DNA of 64,000 bases from Thelonectria olida (Eukaryota > Ascomycota > Sordariomycetes > Hypocreales > Nectriaceae): contig JAGPYM010000045.1 in the NCBI GenBank assembly GCA_020736575.1, positions 1 through 64,000 on the forward strand, given 5' to 3'. Numbering within the stretch: the stretch's first letter is position 1; each line of letters opens with the position of its first letter. Shown here one piece after another: positions 52,040-61,772 of the stretch. The position numbers and the translations under genes are program-made. Below the pieces are notes generated by a model. That model did no database searches and had not been told where the DNA came from. It was given only the letters and a program-made list of their open reading frames with translations.

Positions 52040-54317
52040 TTACGCGGCGTCCCGAACCGCAATATATCCAAGCAGTACAGGTCCCAAGGCCATCCATGAT
52101 GCGGCAATCGTGAATGCGCCTGGAATGTCCCTTTTTGTAATCAAGGATTACGCCCACATGATCCCGAAAAGAATGGGCGGAATGGTCAGAAGAATAACAA
52201 TGACATAGATAGTCCTCCAGTGCCAACCTTCCTCGATGTGTATACCCCAGCCCAGCTGAGATTCGTCAGGCGATACAGGCAATGGTCCACGTGCTCGTTT
52301 TGGCAACTGGTTGAATATTATCCGCTGGGGCCTGTTGAAAGCATGTTGTTTGAAGAAATAGTGCCTCAACTCATTGGACCCAATGACAGGGAAATAGCCG
52401 GGTGGATCATTGGGTGCTGGCCGACATTGATACTCTCCGAAATCGACCCTCTCTACGGGGGGAATGCATACACATTCTTGCTTGCAGACTCGCTCGTGAC
52501 TGTGAACGCTGGCAAAACAGTTGGTATCAACCTGGAACTTGGGATTTATTAGCAAGACTCCGTATTTTATTTTATTTTAATTTTCTTTTTCTTTTCCGAA
52601 GCGGAGGAGCATACGTACTCTAGTCAAAGATAGAGTCTTAACGCCTCGTAAGGTGAACCACGAGGCGAAATTTCTGTGTTTGAAGTATTGTTCCCTAAGG
52701 AACTCGAAAAGCTCACGATCTTCACCGACACCTTGAAGCTGTTCTTGATATAGTCGTGTCGAAAACACTCCCTTGTCAATGCACATAAGGAGATGGAGGA
52801 TCTCTTGGGGCGCGTTTGCAATCTCTTGGTCGTTTGCAGGTTCTTGTCTGGGTTGTGTGTTTGGGCGGTGGTGGGTTGGGAGCACGTTATTCCCTCTGTT
52901 CCTTATCTGCTTCCAAAGTCTCAATTGGTACCACTCATGTATGGCTTGGAAATGCTGCTGAAGAGAGCTGCGTTCATGCTGATTGGGATTATCTGTCCCG
53001 CTTAGCTCTTGTAAACGAGTCTCCAAGGCTTGGAGAGAACCAGGCTTGACCTCGACGAAGTCGTCAAAAAGTGCATGTCCGCATCGCTGCCAAATATTAG
53101 ATGTCAGTATCAATGTAGAGGGGAATAATGGCGTACGCATTTCCATCTAATACGGGTTTGCCCCGGAGTGATAGGCGGCTCGAAAATAGGAAAGAGCAGT
53201 ATGTCCAAGATGTTGTCTATCAACGCCGGCAAAGTCCGTGGAAAATCTAGTTCAAACATTAGACAGAATCAGCAAACAAGCAGAAGCTATCAAACTCACA
53301 GATTATTTTCTGGATATCGGCGCCTTTCTCAAGCAGGAGCCGAACACCAGCCTCGCTCTGGCTCCGTAATGCCCACGATAACGGCGTTCGACCCTGTTCA
53401 TCTTTCGCCTCGATATTGGCGCCTTTCTCAAGCAGGAGCCAGGCATTATCCTCTCTCCAGCTCTGTACTGCCCACATCAACGGCGTTCGACCCTCTTCGT
53501 CTTTAGCTTCAATATCGGCGCCCTTCTCAATCAGGAGCTGGGCATTGTCCTCTCTCCAGCTCTGTACTGCCCAAGCCAGCGGCGTCAGTCCATCCTTGTC
53601 TTTGGCCTCGACATCGGCGCCCTTCTTAATCAGGAACAGGACAATAGCCTCGCTCCACCTCTGTACTGCCCACATCAACGGTGTTCGACCCTCTTCGTCT
53701 TTAGCTTCAATATCGGCGCCCTTCTCAAGCAACAACTGGATAAGAATCTCATGTCCTTCCTTTACTGCCAATAATAACGCCGTCTGTCCATCCCTAGTGG
53801 TCATATTGGCACCGTTGTCGAGCAGTAACTGGACGATCGGCTTATACCAAGTTTTTACTGCCCACGATAACGGCGTTCGGCCCTGTTCGTCTTTGACCTC
53901 GATATTGGCGCCCTTCTTAATCAGGAACAGGACAATAGCCTCGCGCCACCTCTGTGCTGCCCACATCAACGGCGTTCGACCCTCTTCGTCTTTAGCGTCG
54001 ATATCGGCGCCCTTCTCGAGCAACAACGGGATAACGTTTTTATGTCCTCGCCTTGCTGCCCAAGCCAGCGGCGTCAGTCCATCCTTGTCTTTGGCCTCGA
54101 TATCGGCGCCTTTGTCAAGTAGGAGCTGGACACTAGCTTTTCTTAAGCTCTGTATGGCCCACGATAAAGGCGTTCGACCCTCTTCGTCTTTGGCTTCGAT
54201 ATCGGCGCCCTTCTCGAGCAATAGCCGTACGGTAGCGACGTCCCCATTCCGTGCTGCAAACAACAGCCGCGTTTGACTGTCCTTCTCTTTGGCCTCGATG
54301 TCAGTGTTCTTTGGCAT
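52040..54317 (-). CDS. Ankyrin-repeat protein with CxCG domain and C-terminal membrane anchor
   Basis: Four exons fit by hand: 54317-53300, 53246-53137, 53086-52619 and 52537-52040, with introns of 53, 50 and 81 bp. Exon 1 (ATG, MPKNTDIEAKEKD) encodes ten 33-residue ankyrin repeats. Exons 2-3 give PPITPGQTRIRWKC joined to RCGHALFDDFVEVKPG, then LLMCIDKGVFSTRLYQEQLQ and FLREQYFKHRNFASWFTLRG. Exon 4 has CKQECVCIPPVERVDFGEY, then LGWGIHIEEGWHWRTIYVIV and two hydrophobic helices (IVILLTIPPILFGIMW and WMALGPVLLGYIA). I recognise the C-terminal half as a common fungal module of unknown function. One in-frame TAA (52150-52148), between the two membrane helices, removes the last 36 residues; it may be RIP-derived or lie in an unrecognised intron. 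Ankyrin units were probably expanded recently. Confidence 0.75.
53290..54290 (-). repeat. 99-bp coding tandem repeats (ankyrin units)
   Basis: Ten units of 96-99 bp, several nearly identical at the DNA level. For example, the units encoding RWREAIVLFLIKKGA and RWSEAIVLFLIKKGA, and the two QSWREDNA units, differ by only a few bases. High nucleotide identity suggests recent unit duplication or gene conversion. Confidence 0.9.
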
Positions 54318-55501
54318 CTTTAAAGAGGGGTCAGAAGCTTTGTTCGGATGTATGTCTTCCTGAACTTGGGTTCATTGAAAATCAGGCAGTGTTTCCTCTG
54401 AGCACCAGTTGCCCATCCTCGAGCAAGGAGAGCATCCAGGGTTCTTAAGTGGACTTAGTCGGCCTTGTCTGGTCGTATCAGTCCCGAGTGGTTCGTGAGC
54501 CTTCAAAAGCAGGAGCGGATGGAAAGAAATGGTATTGTGTGAAGTTCAGATATCACGGTCGCATTCAGCATCACGGGCTTAACCTAGCGTGGTTATATCC
54601 CTTCACTGGAAGGGCTGGCGGCAATCGGGTCTTTACCGGTGGCTTTGATTGGGCCGCAAGCGAACGCCTCGCTTGCGAAGCTCAAGCCAAAGACGCCACT
54701 CTGGGGAGACGTAGCAATCCCAAGTCCGCCTACCTTATCCTCGCTGTCAAAGGTGGCAAATTATGAACAGGTGTCCTCGGGAAGTCTCCTGCAGCTGAAT
54801 CCACTTGTCTAACAAGACGTGGAGTTTTCCGATGAGAGGCTATGTATGGTAGTTAGCCGCGGGTAAGACAGCACAGCCCGGAAACTTACTTCCAACGTAG
54901 CTATGAATCTATAAGACCATAAGAGATAGTTTAGGGCGCACTGAAGGAATTAACTCTGCGTTTGGTTATTAAGTCTAGTCGGGTTTCCAGTAATGGCAGC
55001 CCTCAACCTCGTAGCCGCATTATGGTTAGGGAATGTTGACATTTTCTGCTAGGTGAATTTCACATGATCTTCACATAAACGATCTTCACATGCATCATCA
55101 CATGCATCATCGCCACGTAATCGATCTTCACATGCGTCATCTTTAGCAGGCACAACTCACACAGTACTACGACATCAACGAGAATTTTAAGCTCCCTACT
55201 AGCCAAAATGGATTTTCACATGTTCTTTAAAGGTTAGGACATTAGCTATTACTTATTTCAAATATTACACAAATATTCCATATTCTTATTTTTCTCGACC
55301 TGCGTCAGCTCTTCAAGGATCTGGATAACGAGCCTCCGAAGGAGGTTTGCTGTAACAGCAAATCATCTGCGCTTTGACCCTTCATCTTCTTTTATTTCCC
55401 AGTAACGTAACGTATATGATAAGCAGAACTTATCGTGGGGTCGTTTTGCGGAGTAATTTCGGGAAATCGTATGCGATTACACAACTACCACCTGATAAGT
55501 G
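54318..55501. other. No gene; short CATGCATCATC repeats
   Basis: At 55060-55145 the words GATCTTCACATG and CATGCATCATC recur several times in tandem-like order. A 105-codon frame at 54449-54766 lacks an ATG and any family likeness. Confidence 0.45.
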
Positions 55502-55655
55502 CCCGGCGGCGCGCACGCGAATATCTCGACGGCCAGCGGCCCAATCGAGGCCGTTCCGGGGCTGGGGGACTGCTACACTCCAGCGGTGCGTTTGGTCCAG
55601 GAGCGGCGCCGTATAGGCTACTGGCCGTTGAGATATTCGCGTGTGCAGCGCCGGG
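55502..55655. mobile_element. MITE-like inverted-repeat element (154 bp)
   Basis: The left arm contains CACGCGAATATCTCGACGGC and starts CCCGGCGGC. The right arm is its close reverse complement, ending in CGCGTGTGCAGCGCCGGG. Arms are about 38 bases with a few mismatches and enclose about 78 GC-rich bases. No coding capacity and no obvious target duplication. Confidence 0.75.
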
Positions 55656-55793
55656 AAGGGATAAGGGGGGGCTAGGCTCCGCTGCAAGGACTACGAGATA
55701 ACAATGCACTGATCCTACGGCTCTTTAATCTTCAAAAATACGTCTTCTAAATAGATATATATATATATATAAAGACCTTACTAGACGGCCGGC

Positions 55794-56261
55794 TTACCGT
55801 CGACGAGGGGCGGTCCGCCTCCTCCCTAGCCGGGTCCAGCGCTCCCGATGGCCCTGGCCCCGCCGGCGGCGCTGTTTGAGCTCGTCGACGAGCCGGTTCA
55901 AGCTCCAGCCGGCGCGTAAAAGCTCTAGCTCTGCAACGGCCTCCTCCTCGCTCTTACCGGACGCCGTACGGGCCAAGAGCTCGTCCCAGATCACCTTCCG
56001 GCGACAGAACTGCACCCTGACCCCGTTCCCCGGGCGCCAGCGGCTTCCCCACGTCTCTTCCAGCACCCGTACGGCCGGCTGGCCTGCAATCCCTTCCTCC
56101 CACTCCTTCCAGACGTCCCGCACCGTAAAGACCCTAACCAGGGCTGTAACGACGGGCATACCTGGTACCAGAGGCTCTGGGGCCGGGGCCGTATTGAGAT
56201 TCAAGGTAGGAGCTGTCGACGGCGCCACTGCTGAGTAGTCTAGCCAATGATGACACCGCAT
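55794..56261 (-). CDS. GCR1_C-type DNA-binding fragment (Crypton-like)
   Basis: A 155-residue frame beginning MRCHHWLDYS. The centre, with VFTVRDVWKEWEEGIAGQPA, LEETWGSRWRPGN and QFCRRKVIWDELL followed by EEEAVAELELLRAGWSLNRL, matches the GCR1_C domain. In fungi this domain is frequent in Crypton-type tyrosine-recombinase transposons and in CBF3/Ndc10-like proteins. No recombinase domain is present upstream; the frame instead starts inside the duplicated 3' end of the BAH-PHD gene. So this is a truncated element or a chimera created at that junction. It is very GC-rich compared with its surroundings. Confidence 0.65.
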   Translation of the reverse strand: MRCHHWLDYSAVAPSTAPTLNLNTAPAPEPLVPGMPVVTALVRVFTVRDVWKEWEEGIAGQPAVRVLEETWGSRWRPGNGVRVQFCRRKVIWDELLARTASGKSEEEAVAELELLRAGWSLNRLVDELKQRRRRGQGHRERWTRLGRRRTAPRRR

Positions 56262-56461
56262 AATAAGCAGTGAACCCGCTCATCCCATATCTTCTCGCTG
56301 CCCAACACGTTTTCCCGCAGATCACGAATCGTCCACGTTGTAGGGCCGTCATCCAATGATGACACCGCATAATAAGCAGTGAACCCGCTCATCCCATATC
56401 TTCTCGCTGCCCAACACGTTTTCCCGCAGATCACGAATCGTCCACGTTGTAGGGCCGTCAT
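56244..56461. repeat. Perfect 109-bp tandem duplication
   Basis: 56244-56352 and 56353-56461 are identical over all 109 bases. The unit covers the last coding bases of the BAH-PHD gene. It lies exactly at the border with the GCR1_C fragment. Confidence 0.95.
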
Positions 56462-57753
56462 CCAATTTCAGAGTCGCCTCGAAAAGTCCGAGGTATGGCT
56501 CAGAGTCAGTGCTCTTCTTGCAGCTCTTATTCGTAGGAGGCTTCGCTTGAGCATTCGCACTTAACACCTTGGTTCTCAGGGTAAATGCTCGCGGCGTTGG
56601 TGGAGTCGCTTCCTGAACATGGACGTCTTCATCGACCTCATCTATAATCGGCTGCATCTCTTCCTTCTCTACGTCTTTTGGGCTGAGTGGGCGTGTTGGA
56701 TTACTGTCATTGTCTTCCCTCAGGTCTGTCATCGACTCGCTTTGTTGTGGCTTCTCGGTGCCTAGTCGGTTATACACCCTCATGAGCACGTCATGATGTA
56801 GGCATTCCTGATGCATCCATTTCCCGCAAGTCGTGCTAGTACACCCTATCAACGTCCTATCGGGGTTTTCGGGGGTTTTGCATTCACAAAGCAGTTTGAC
56901 AGGCTAAAGGTGAGAATGTCAGCGAGAACAAGAGAAGTATTTGGGACCCCTTACTGAGAGCTGGGAGTCAAGGTAGTTAAACGTCTGCCGCCAATACAGC
57001 TCGTCCATGGTTTCGTCATCATCTGACTCGATCCATTGGCCGACAGTGGCCGGCTCGATAATACTGACAACGTTGATAATGTCCACTGGTTGTTGACTAT
57101 CAGGAGAGGTACTCCTGGGTGTAGCAGGCGGGGACGACTTACTATGATTCGACGCAATTAGCTCGTTTCGACCGTGGTATGGTTGACGTCCCTGAATTCT
57201 TTTCTTGCCACAAATCGTTTCAGCTGGCAGCTCATCGGGCGAGTACATCCAGTACACACGTGCATAAACGCGGTGCTCATTCGCTGCCCGAATCTCCAGA
57301 ATCCAAGCCACCCAATCGTTTTCCGAATTCTTGACTAGCCCATCTTTGCTCAAGTTCATTGCTGCTCGTTGTCGCTCAATAGTACACTCGTTGGCGACAC
57401 GGACGAAGCTGTCCGAGTAGTATTTGACCCGGTTGACTGCCAAGCCGTGTCAGTGAGCCACTTGCCTGTAGTGATGGGGTCCGATACTCACGGACGAAGC
57501 TATTGTACCGCGTCATGTTTTGCCATTCGATTTTCGGATCAACACTGTAGTACAGAGCCAGGGCTGTGTGCGCGCTGGGAAGGAAGGGAAAGGTCTGCAT
57601 CTCAGCTTGTTCTACTCGGTGCTGGCATTTTCTCTTTTTGTTTTTTGGTCGCTTATGTCCCGCCTGCGACGGGTCGACCATTAAAGTAATGGTGAAGCGA
57701 TATGGCGCATAGTGCCCCTCCAGGACGGAAGGCCTGCGCTTTCCAGAACTCAT
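56349..57753 (-). CDS. BAH-PHD chromatin reader (EPR1-like)
   Basis: Three exons fit by hand: 57753-57492, 57436-56955 and 56903-56349, with introns of 55 and 51 bp; the product is 432 aa. The BAH domain spans exons 1-2: WQNMTRYNSFV, then LNRVKYYSDSFVRVANEC, DWVAWILEIRAANEHRVYAR and VYWMYSPDELPAE. Exon 3 opens with a PHD-type finger: LLCECKTPENPDRTLIGCTS and CGKWMHQECL. It ends WTIRDLRENVLGSEKIWDER, then CLLCGVIIG. In Neurospora the BAH-PHD protein EPR-1 binds H3K27me3 and mediates Polycomb repression; this gene has the same order, but related BAH-PHD genes are many, so orthology is not claimed. The 109-bp duplication at its end leaves the final residues unchanged. Confidence 0.85.
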
Positions 57754-58202
57754 TGCCAGTTTCGTGGTTGAACGGGAGGAAGGTTAACAAGTGAGGAGAA
57801 TTCGCTGTAGGGGATCGCACGCGATAGGGCAGGTCCTCGTATCATTGCATCGAAGCACAGGTTATCGCATGAATGGAACTTAAACTTGTCGGCGACTTGA
57901 CATACCGTCAACCTAAGTCAAGACGCGTCTCACGTGTGGAACGAGAACGCGATGGACGTGTTGGACTCTCGAGGGGTCAGTGTGTGGTCCGAGTTAGGTA
58001 GTTCAATAAAAGTAAAATTAGTAATATCAGGGGCCTAAAATCAGGCTATTCAATTGATCAAATGGTCCTCTTGATGACCTGTTCCAAGTGATGATGCTGA
58101 TGATGTTCTCTCCCAGTTCGAGGGAGTGGGATTCCGCATTTCCCCTCTTTTCTAGGTCACATGCCAAGGCTCTAGCCTGTTTCATCTGACATCATTCCAA
58201 TT
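57754..58202. other. No gene seen
   Basis: Promoter side of the BAH-PHD gene on the minus strand and flank of the SNF4 fragment on plus. Confidence 0.45.
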
Positions 58203-58652
58203 TTGCTCAAGAAGACGCTGCGCGACATCGGCCTTGGCACCTATACCAACCTGGCCACGGCTCGGATGAGTAGTTCTGTGCTCGGCGTCGTGCACATGAT
58301 GGTCGAGAAGAACATCAGCTGCGCCCCCATTCTTGATCGCGAGGACAGGGTGCTCAACGTCTTCGAGGCCGTGGATGTCATTCCATGTATTAAGGGCGGA
58401 GTGTATGACGACCTCGATGGATCTGTGGGCGAGGCCCTATGCAAGCGCCCCGACGAGAGCCCGGGCATCTATACTTGCAGTGCCGAGGATCGATTAGACT
58501 CGATTTTCGACACGATTCGAAAGAGCAGAGTGCATCGACTGGTCGTGGTCGACGACGAGAACAGGCTGAAGGGCATCATCTCACTCTCTGACATTCTCAA
58601 ATACGTCTTGCTGCCCGGTGTAGAGGATACACTTGCAAGTATCTATAGCTAA
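58203..58652 (+). pseudogene. SNF4 (AMPK gamma) C-terminal CBS-pair fragment
   Basis: The 149-codon frame matches the last two CBS motifs of the AMP-activated kinase gamma subunit: LRDIGLGTYTNLATARM, VEKNISCAPILD, VFEAVDVIPCIKGGVYDD and then FDTIRKSRVHRLVVVDDENR and LKGIISLSDILKYVLLPG. The gene has no proper start codon (the first ATG is inside the CBS unit), and the first half of the subunit is missing, so it is a 5'-truncated copy. The frame is open, which suggests a young duplication. Normal SNF4 binds AMP/ADP and regulates SNF1. Confidence 0.85.
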
Positions 58653-58864
58653 CCCCTCGCAGGGCTTCTTGTGGTGCTAGCGATGGGATCTGGTGCGACC
58701 TGGCCTCATCATTCTAGCCGGCGTTGCTGGTTTCGTGTACCTGTGGTTTGTCGCCGAAATATAAGCATTCGCCAATCTCGCGACCACAGTGGCCTGATAG
58801 ACGACTCCAACGAGGAAGCCGAGGTTGAGTTGGTGTTCAAGTCGTTCTAAGGGAACTTCGATCT

Positions 58865-59390
58865 AACGAAGGCAGTATAATTGCCCTACATGGCCTCGGG
58901 TCAAACGTTGACTGGTCGTGGACATGGAAGGACGGTGACAAGCGTATCAACTGGCTTCGAGACCTCGATATGCTACCTGCGAAGGCGCCCAAGTTGAGGA
59001 TCATCGTGTACAACTACGAGTCGAGATGGCGCGCGGACACCCCGAGGGCGCACCTCCAGCTCTGCGGAGAGCAGCTCATGCACAGGTACACTCGTTCTGC
59101 GACGGCTCTGGCCCCCCATTGTCTTCGTCGGCAATAGCCAAGGAGGTAATGTCATCATGCATGTAAGCTGGTGTGCCTACCCGTGCCGCGCTTTGGGCTA
59201 ATCTGCGGTGTTGAGGGCCTCCTGCAAGCCAACTGCGAGGACAAATACAAGTACTTGCCGGAGGCGACTTGTCGGCTAAGTGTTTCTGGGCACTCCTTTC
59301 TGGGACACGAAGTGGCAACTGTTCGCTAATTCTGTCGCACAGCTTACGCGACCAGCAATCCCAGAAACCCATGGAGCGATAATGAATTGT
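58865..59390 (+). pseudogene. Serine-hydrolase (lipase-like) N-terminal domain, broken
   Basis: Reads GSIIALHGLGSNVDWSWTWK, INWLRDLDMLPAKAP and LRIIVYNYESRWRADTPRAH, shifts frame near 59105 to PPIVFVGNSQGGNVIMH (GxSxG nucleophile), then again to VFLGTPFWDTKWQLFANSVA at about 59280. This order is typical of the alpha/beta hydrolase domain placed before NACHT or ankyrin regions in fungal receptor-like proteins. At least two frame changes and early stops show decay. No receptor part follows. Confidence 0.75.
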
Positions 59391-59778
59391 TGGCGAACTG
59401 CAGAGTTGGCTCTCGTTGATTCGTCGTCTCGTAATCCCCTCAGCTCCGAGTCGGCGCAATCTGACCCGATCCTGCGGCCAAGGTTGCAGCTTTCGGCAGC
59501 GGCTGAAACTGCCTCGTGCATTGATAGAAACCGAAGCCACGACTGAGTTCAACAGCACGGTACTATTAGTTCACCTGTTTCCTGAGCGTCTGTCAATATT
59601 TTGAGGTGACTATGGACAAGACCGACATCACCGTAAGAAGGTATGCCGATTCAAGCATGTGGTGTCAAGACTGGACAATTTCTCATTGCCCACCTCACTC
59701 AACGACAAACAATTTCGTTGTTTCTCCTGAGAGACTTTCAGAACTCAGGCTTCTGAAGTTCATGACGCTTACTGCCAT

Positions 59779-60267
59779 CACAGAAGCTCGTGCTTGTTGG
59801 GGATTGCGCTTGTGGAAAGACACCGCTGCTCCGCGCGCTTCTCCGTGGCCAAGCGTCCTCAGATGTGAGTATTCCCCTTCTTTCTTTCCGTATCCATCAT
59901 CCTGCCATGAGCACATGAGCGGCAGCTGACTCCACATTAATAACTAGGGTCAAGTCAGCAGCTACGCTGTTGAACCAACCAGCCCGTGCAATTTGACCAC
60001 TGTCCTGACGACTACCAATGTCTCGTTAAGACTGATACAGATGAAGTAAAGCTCGTGCGGCTTGCGCTATGGGATACTGCTGGGGCATTTGAGTACAATC
60101 GCTTGGAGCCGCTCAAGTACCCAGACTCGCACGCCATTCTCATCAGTTTCGCCGCCGTCGATGCGCTTCGGTCGTTCGAAAACCTGGAAGAAAAGGCAAG
60201 ACTTACCATATAGTCAAAGTCACTTCAAACTGGGCCCTGGCGTCCCGATCATCTTGGTCGGCCTGAG
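59779..60267 (+). pseudogene. Rho-family GTPase fragment, interrupted by a TIR element
   Basis: The first exon has the P-loop KLVLVGDCACGKTPLLRALL. A GTGAGT...ACTAG intron follows (about 59868-59949). The next exon has RLALWDTAGAFEYNRLEPLK (switch II DTAG) and SHAILISFAAVDALRSFENL. A stop follows, and a shifted frame gives GPGVPIILVGL, where the sequence is cut by the TIR at 60268. The NKxD/TKxD and SAK guanine-binding motifs and the CaaX box are missing. The effector loop is not recognisable. The kept intron shows that it is a genomic and not a retroposed copy. Confidence 0.75.
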
Positions 60268-60774
60268 CAGGCTTTCTAACCATACGCCATACGCCATACG
60301 GGCCTCTATGGTTTATGGTGTATGGTTTACTCTCATATGGTGAGTTATACCATATATTGCTCATACATTAAATGATGTCATAGGTCAATGTTTCCCTCTA
60401 AGTGCCAATGTAAAACTAGGTCTTGTAGCTTGTTTTAGCTCAGAGCGCTCGGGCTCGGAGCCAAGCAGACATCCACTCTATGAGACAATCACAGTGTGAA
60501 GCCTGCCAGTTAGACATCCCGGAATGAGTCAATCACAGTGTGAAGCCTGCCAGTTAGACATCCCGGAATGAGTCAATCTAGAAGATGCCTGAGGTCCTAC
60601 AGTGGCAAAAGGTATTTTGCAAGTGTCATGGTTGCCGCCGATATTGGACCCTCGGAACAGCTTTATCCGGCGTATGATCATATATGATCATATGCCTTAA
60701 CTCGTATGGTATATGGGCAATATATGGGCAATATATTGTTTAACTAAACCATATGCGTATGGTTAGAAAGCCTG
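60268..60774. mobile_element. Non-autonomous element with 20-bp perfect TIRs
   Basis: CAGGCTTTCTAACCATACGC begins at 60268 and its exact reverse complement ends at 60774. Both subterminal regions are rich in CCATAC / GTATGG words. There is no coding capacity. Flanking 8-mers differ (GGCCTGAG, GTCATGCT). Inside lies a 44-bp tandem duplication (60486-60529 and 60530-60573). The CAG start suggests hAT relationship. Confidence 0.8.
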
Positions 60775-61772
60775 GTCATGCTCAGTGTCGATGTCTTTCA
60801 AGGCCAAAACATGATGTTCCAGCTGACCGTCTTCCATAACGTAGTGAGCGACTATGCCTAAGATAGCCAGAGAGTTGGGAGAAGTCCAGAGATCGCAGTT
60901 AATGTGGATTCTTGACTTTGCCGACTGTATGCGCTGCTTGACCTTCTCTTTCTGAGCTTCATACTGCGGCATGATCTGTTTGTTGATGGTCTCGTGTGTG
61001 TTTGGAAGCCAAGTATCGATATCGGCATTGAGATAGGTCAAGAGTGCTCGAAACTCTGGCATTCTATAAGCCGAAATGGGAGTGAACGCGCCGTAATGAA
61101 CCTTACATATAACACTTTGAGCTCTTCTGAGTCGATCGAGTCGCCGGATTGATCATTGAGCCGACGGCGTTTTCGGGGATTTTCTTCGGCGTAAGACGAG
61201 CTTGTTTGAGAATAGTTCGTATATTTCTGACTTCAGCTGTTCGTGGAGCGCCTTTGGGTAGGCCGTGATCATCAGGAGGAGGGTCCGTAAGGTGCTTTGG
61301 CTGGAGCCGCAGTTCCACCAGAACAGGAATACGTTTTGTCACAATGCTTGCAGCGCCATTCCTCTTTGCCGGTCCGTTGATTGTAGTATCTCGTTTCTAT
61401 CTCCTCGTCTGGCATATGAGAGAAGACCCATGACGTTCTCGGCTTCGCACAGGAGGTTGCGGAGGCCGTGCGAGGTCGCGACGATTGGGATTGAGAGGCT
61501 TGGCTCTCGTCTGGGTCATGTAATTGTTGGCTGGAAAGCTCCGAAAAGTCGTCTGAAATTGACGACTCTCTTCGTTGCGACAATTGTACAAAAGGAAGAC
61601 GCTGTTGAGGCATCGCGGTAATTCTTAGGCTCGACAGTGATAAAAAATGGGCAGAGGCGACGATGACCAATGTTGACAGACAACCACCGGTAGGTCCAGC
61701 CCAGCGTGGTCCGTACCTTCCCTCACGCGTGGAAGAAACGCGTGATCGCGTGTTAGGTTCGACTGTCAACAA
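60775..61772 (-). pseudogene. Third hAT transposase, 5' part only
   Basis: On the minus strand: a Ser/Gln-rich N-terminus, a BED finger (EEWRCKHCDKTYSCSGGTAA then, after a one-base frameshift in an A-run near 61285, PKHLTDPPPD), an Arg/Lys linker, and after a probable intron near 61070 the core start MPEFRALLTYLNADIDTWLP ... SRIHINCDLWTSPNSLAILG. The frame ends at the TIR element edge (60774), so the second and third catalytic positions and the dimerisation domain are missing. It is distinct in sequence from both intact hATs. Confidence 0.8.

Noticed and set aside
53416..54276. Plus-strand 286-codon frame
   Set aside because: It is the antisense of the ankyrin repeats; the repeat period keeps that frame open by chance.
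54449..54766. 105-codon plus-strand frame
   Set aside because: No ATG in a sensible place and no family recognised; could not be supported.
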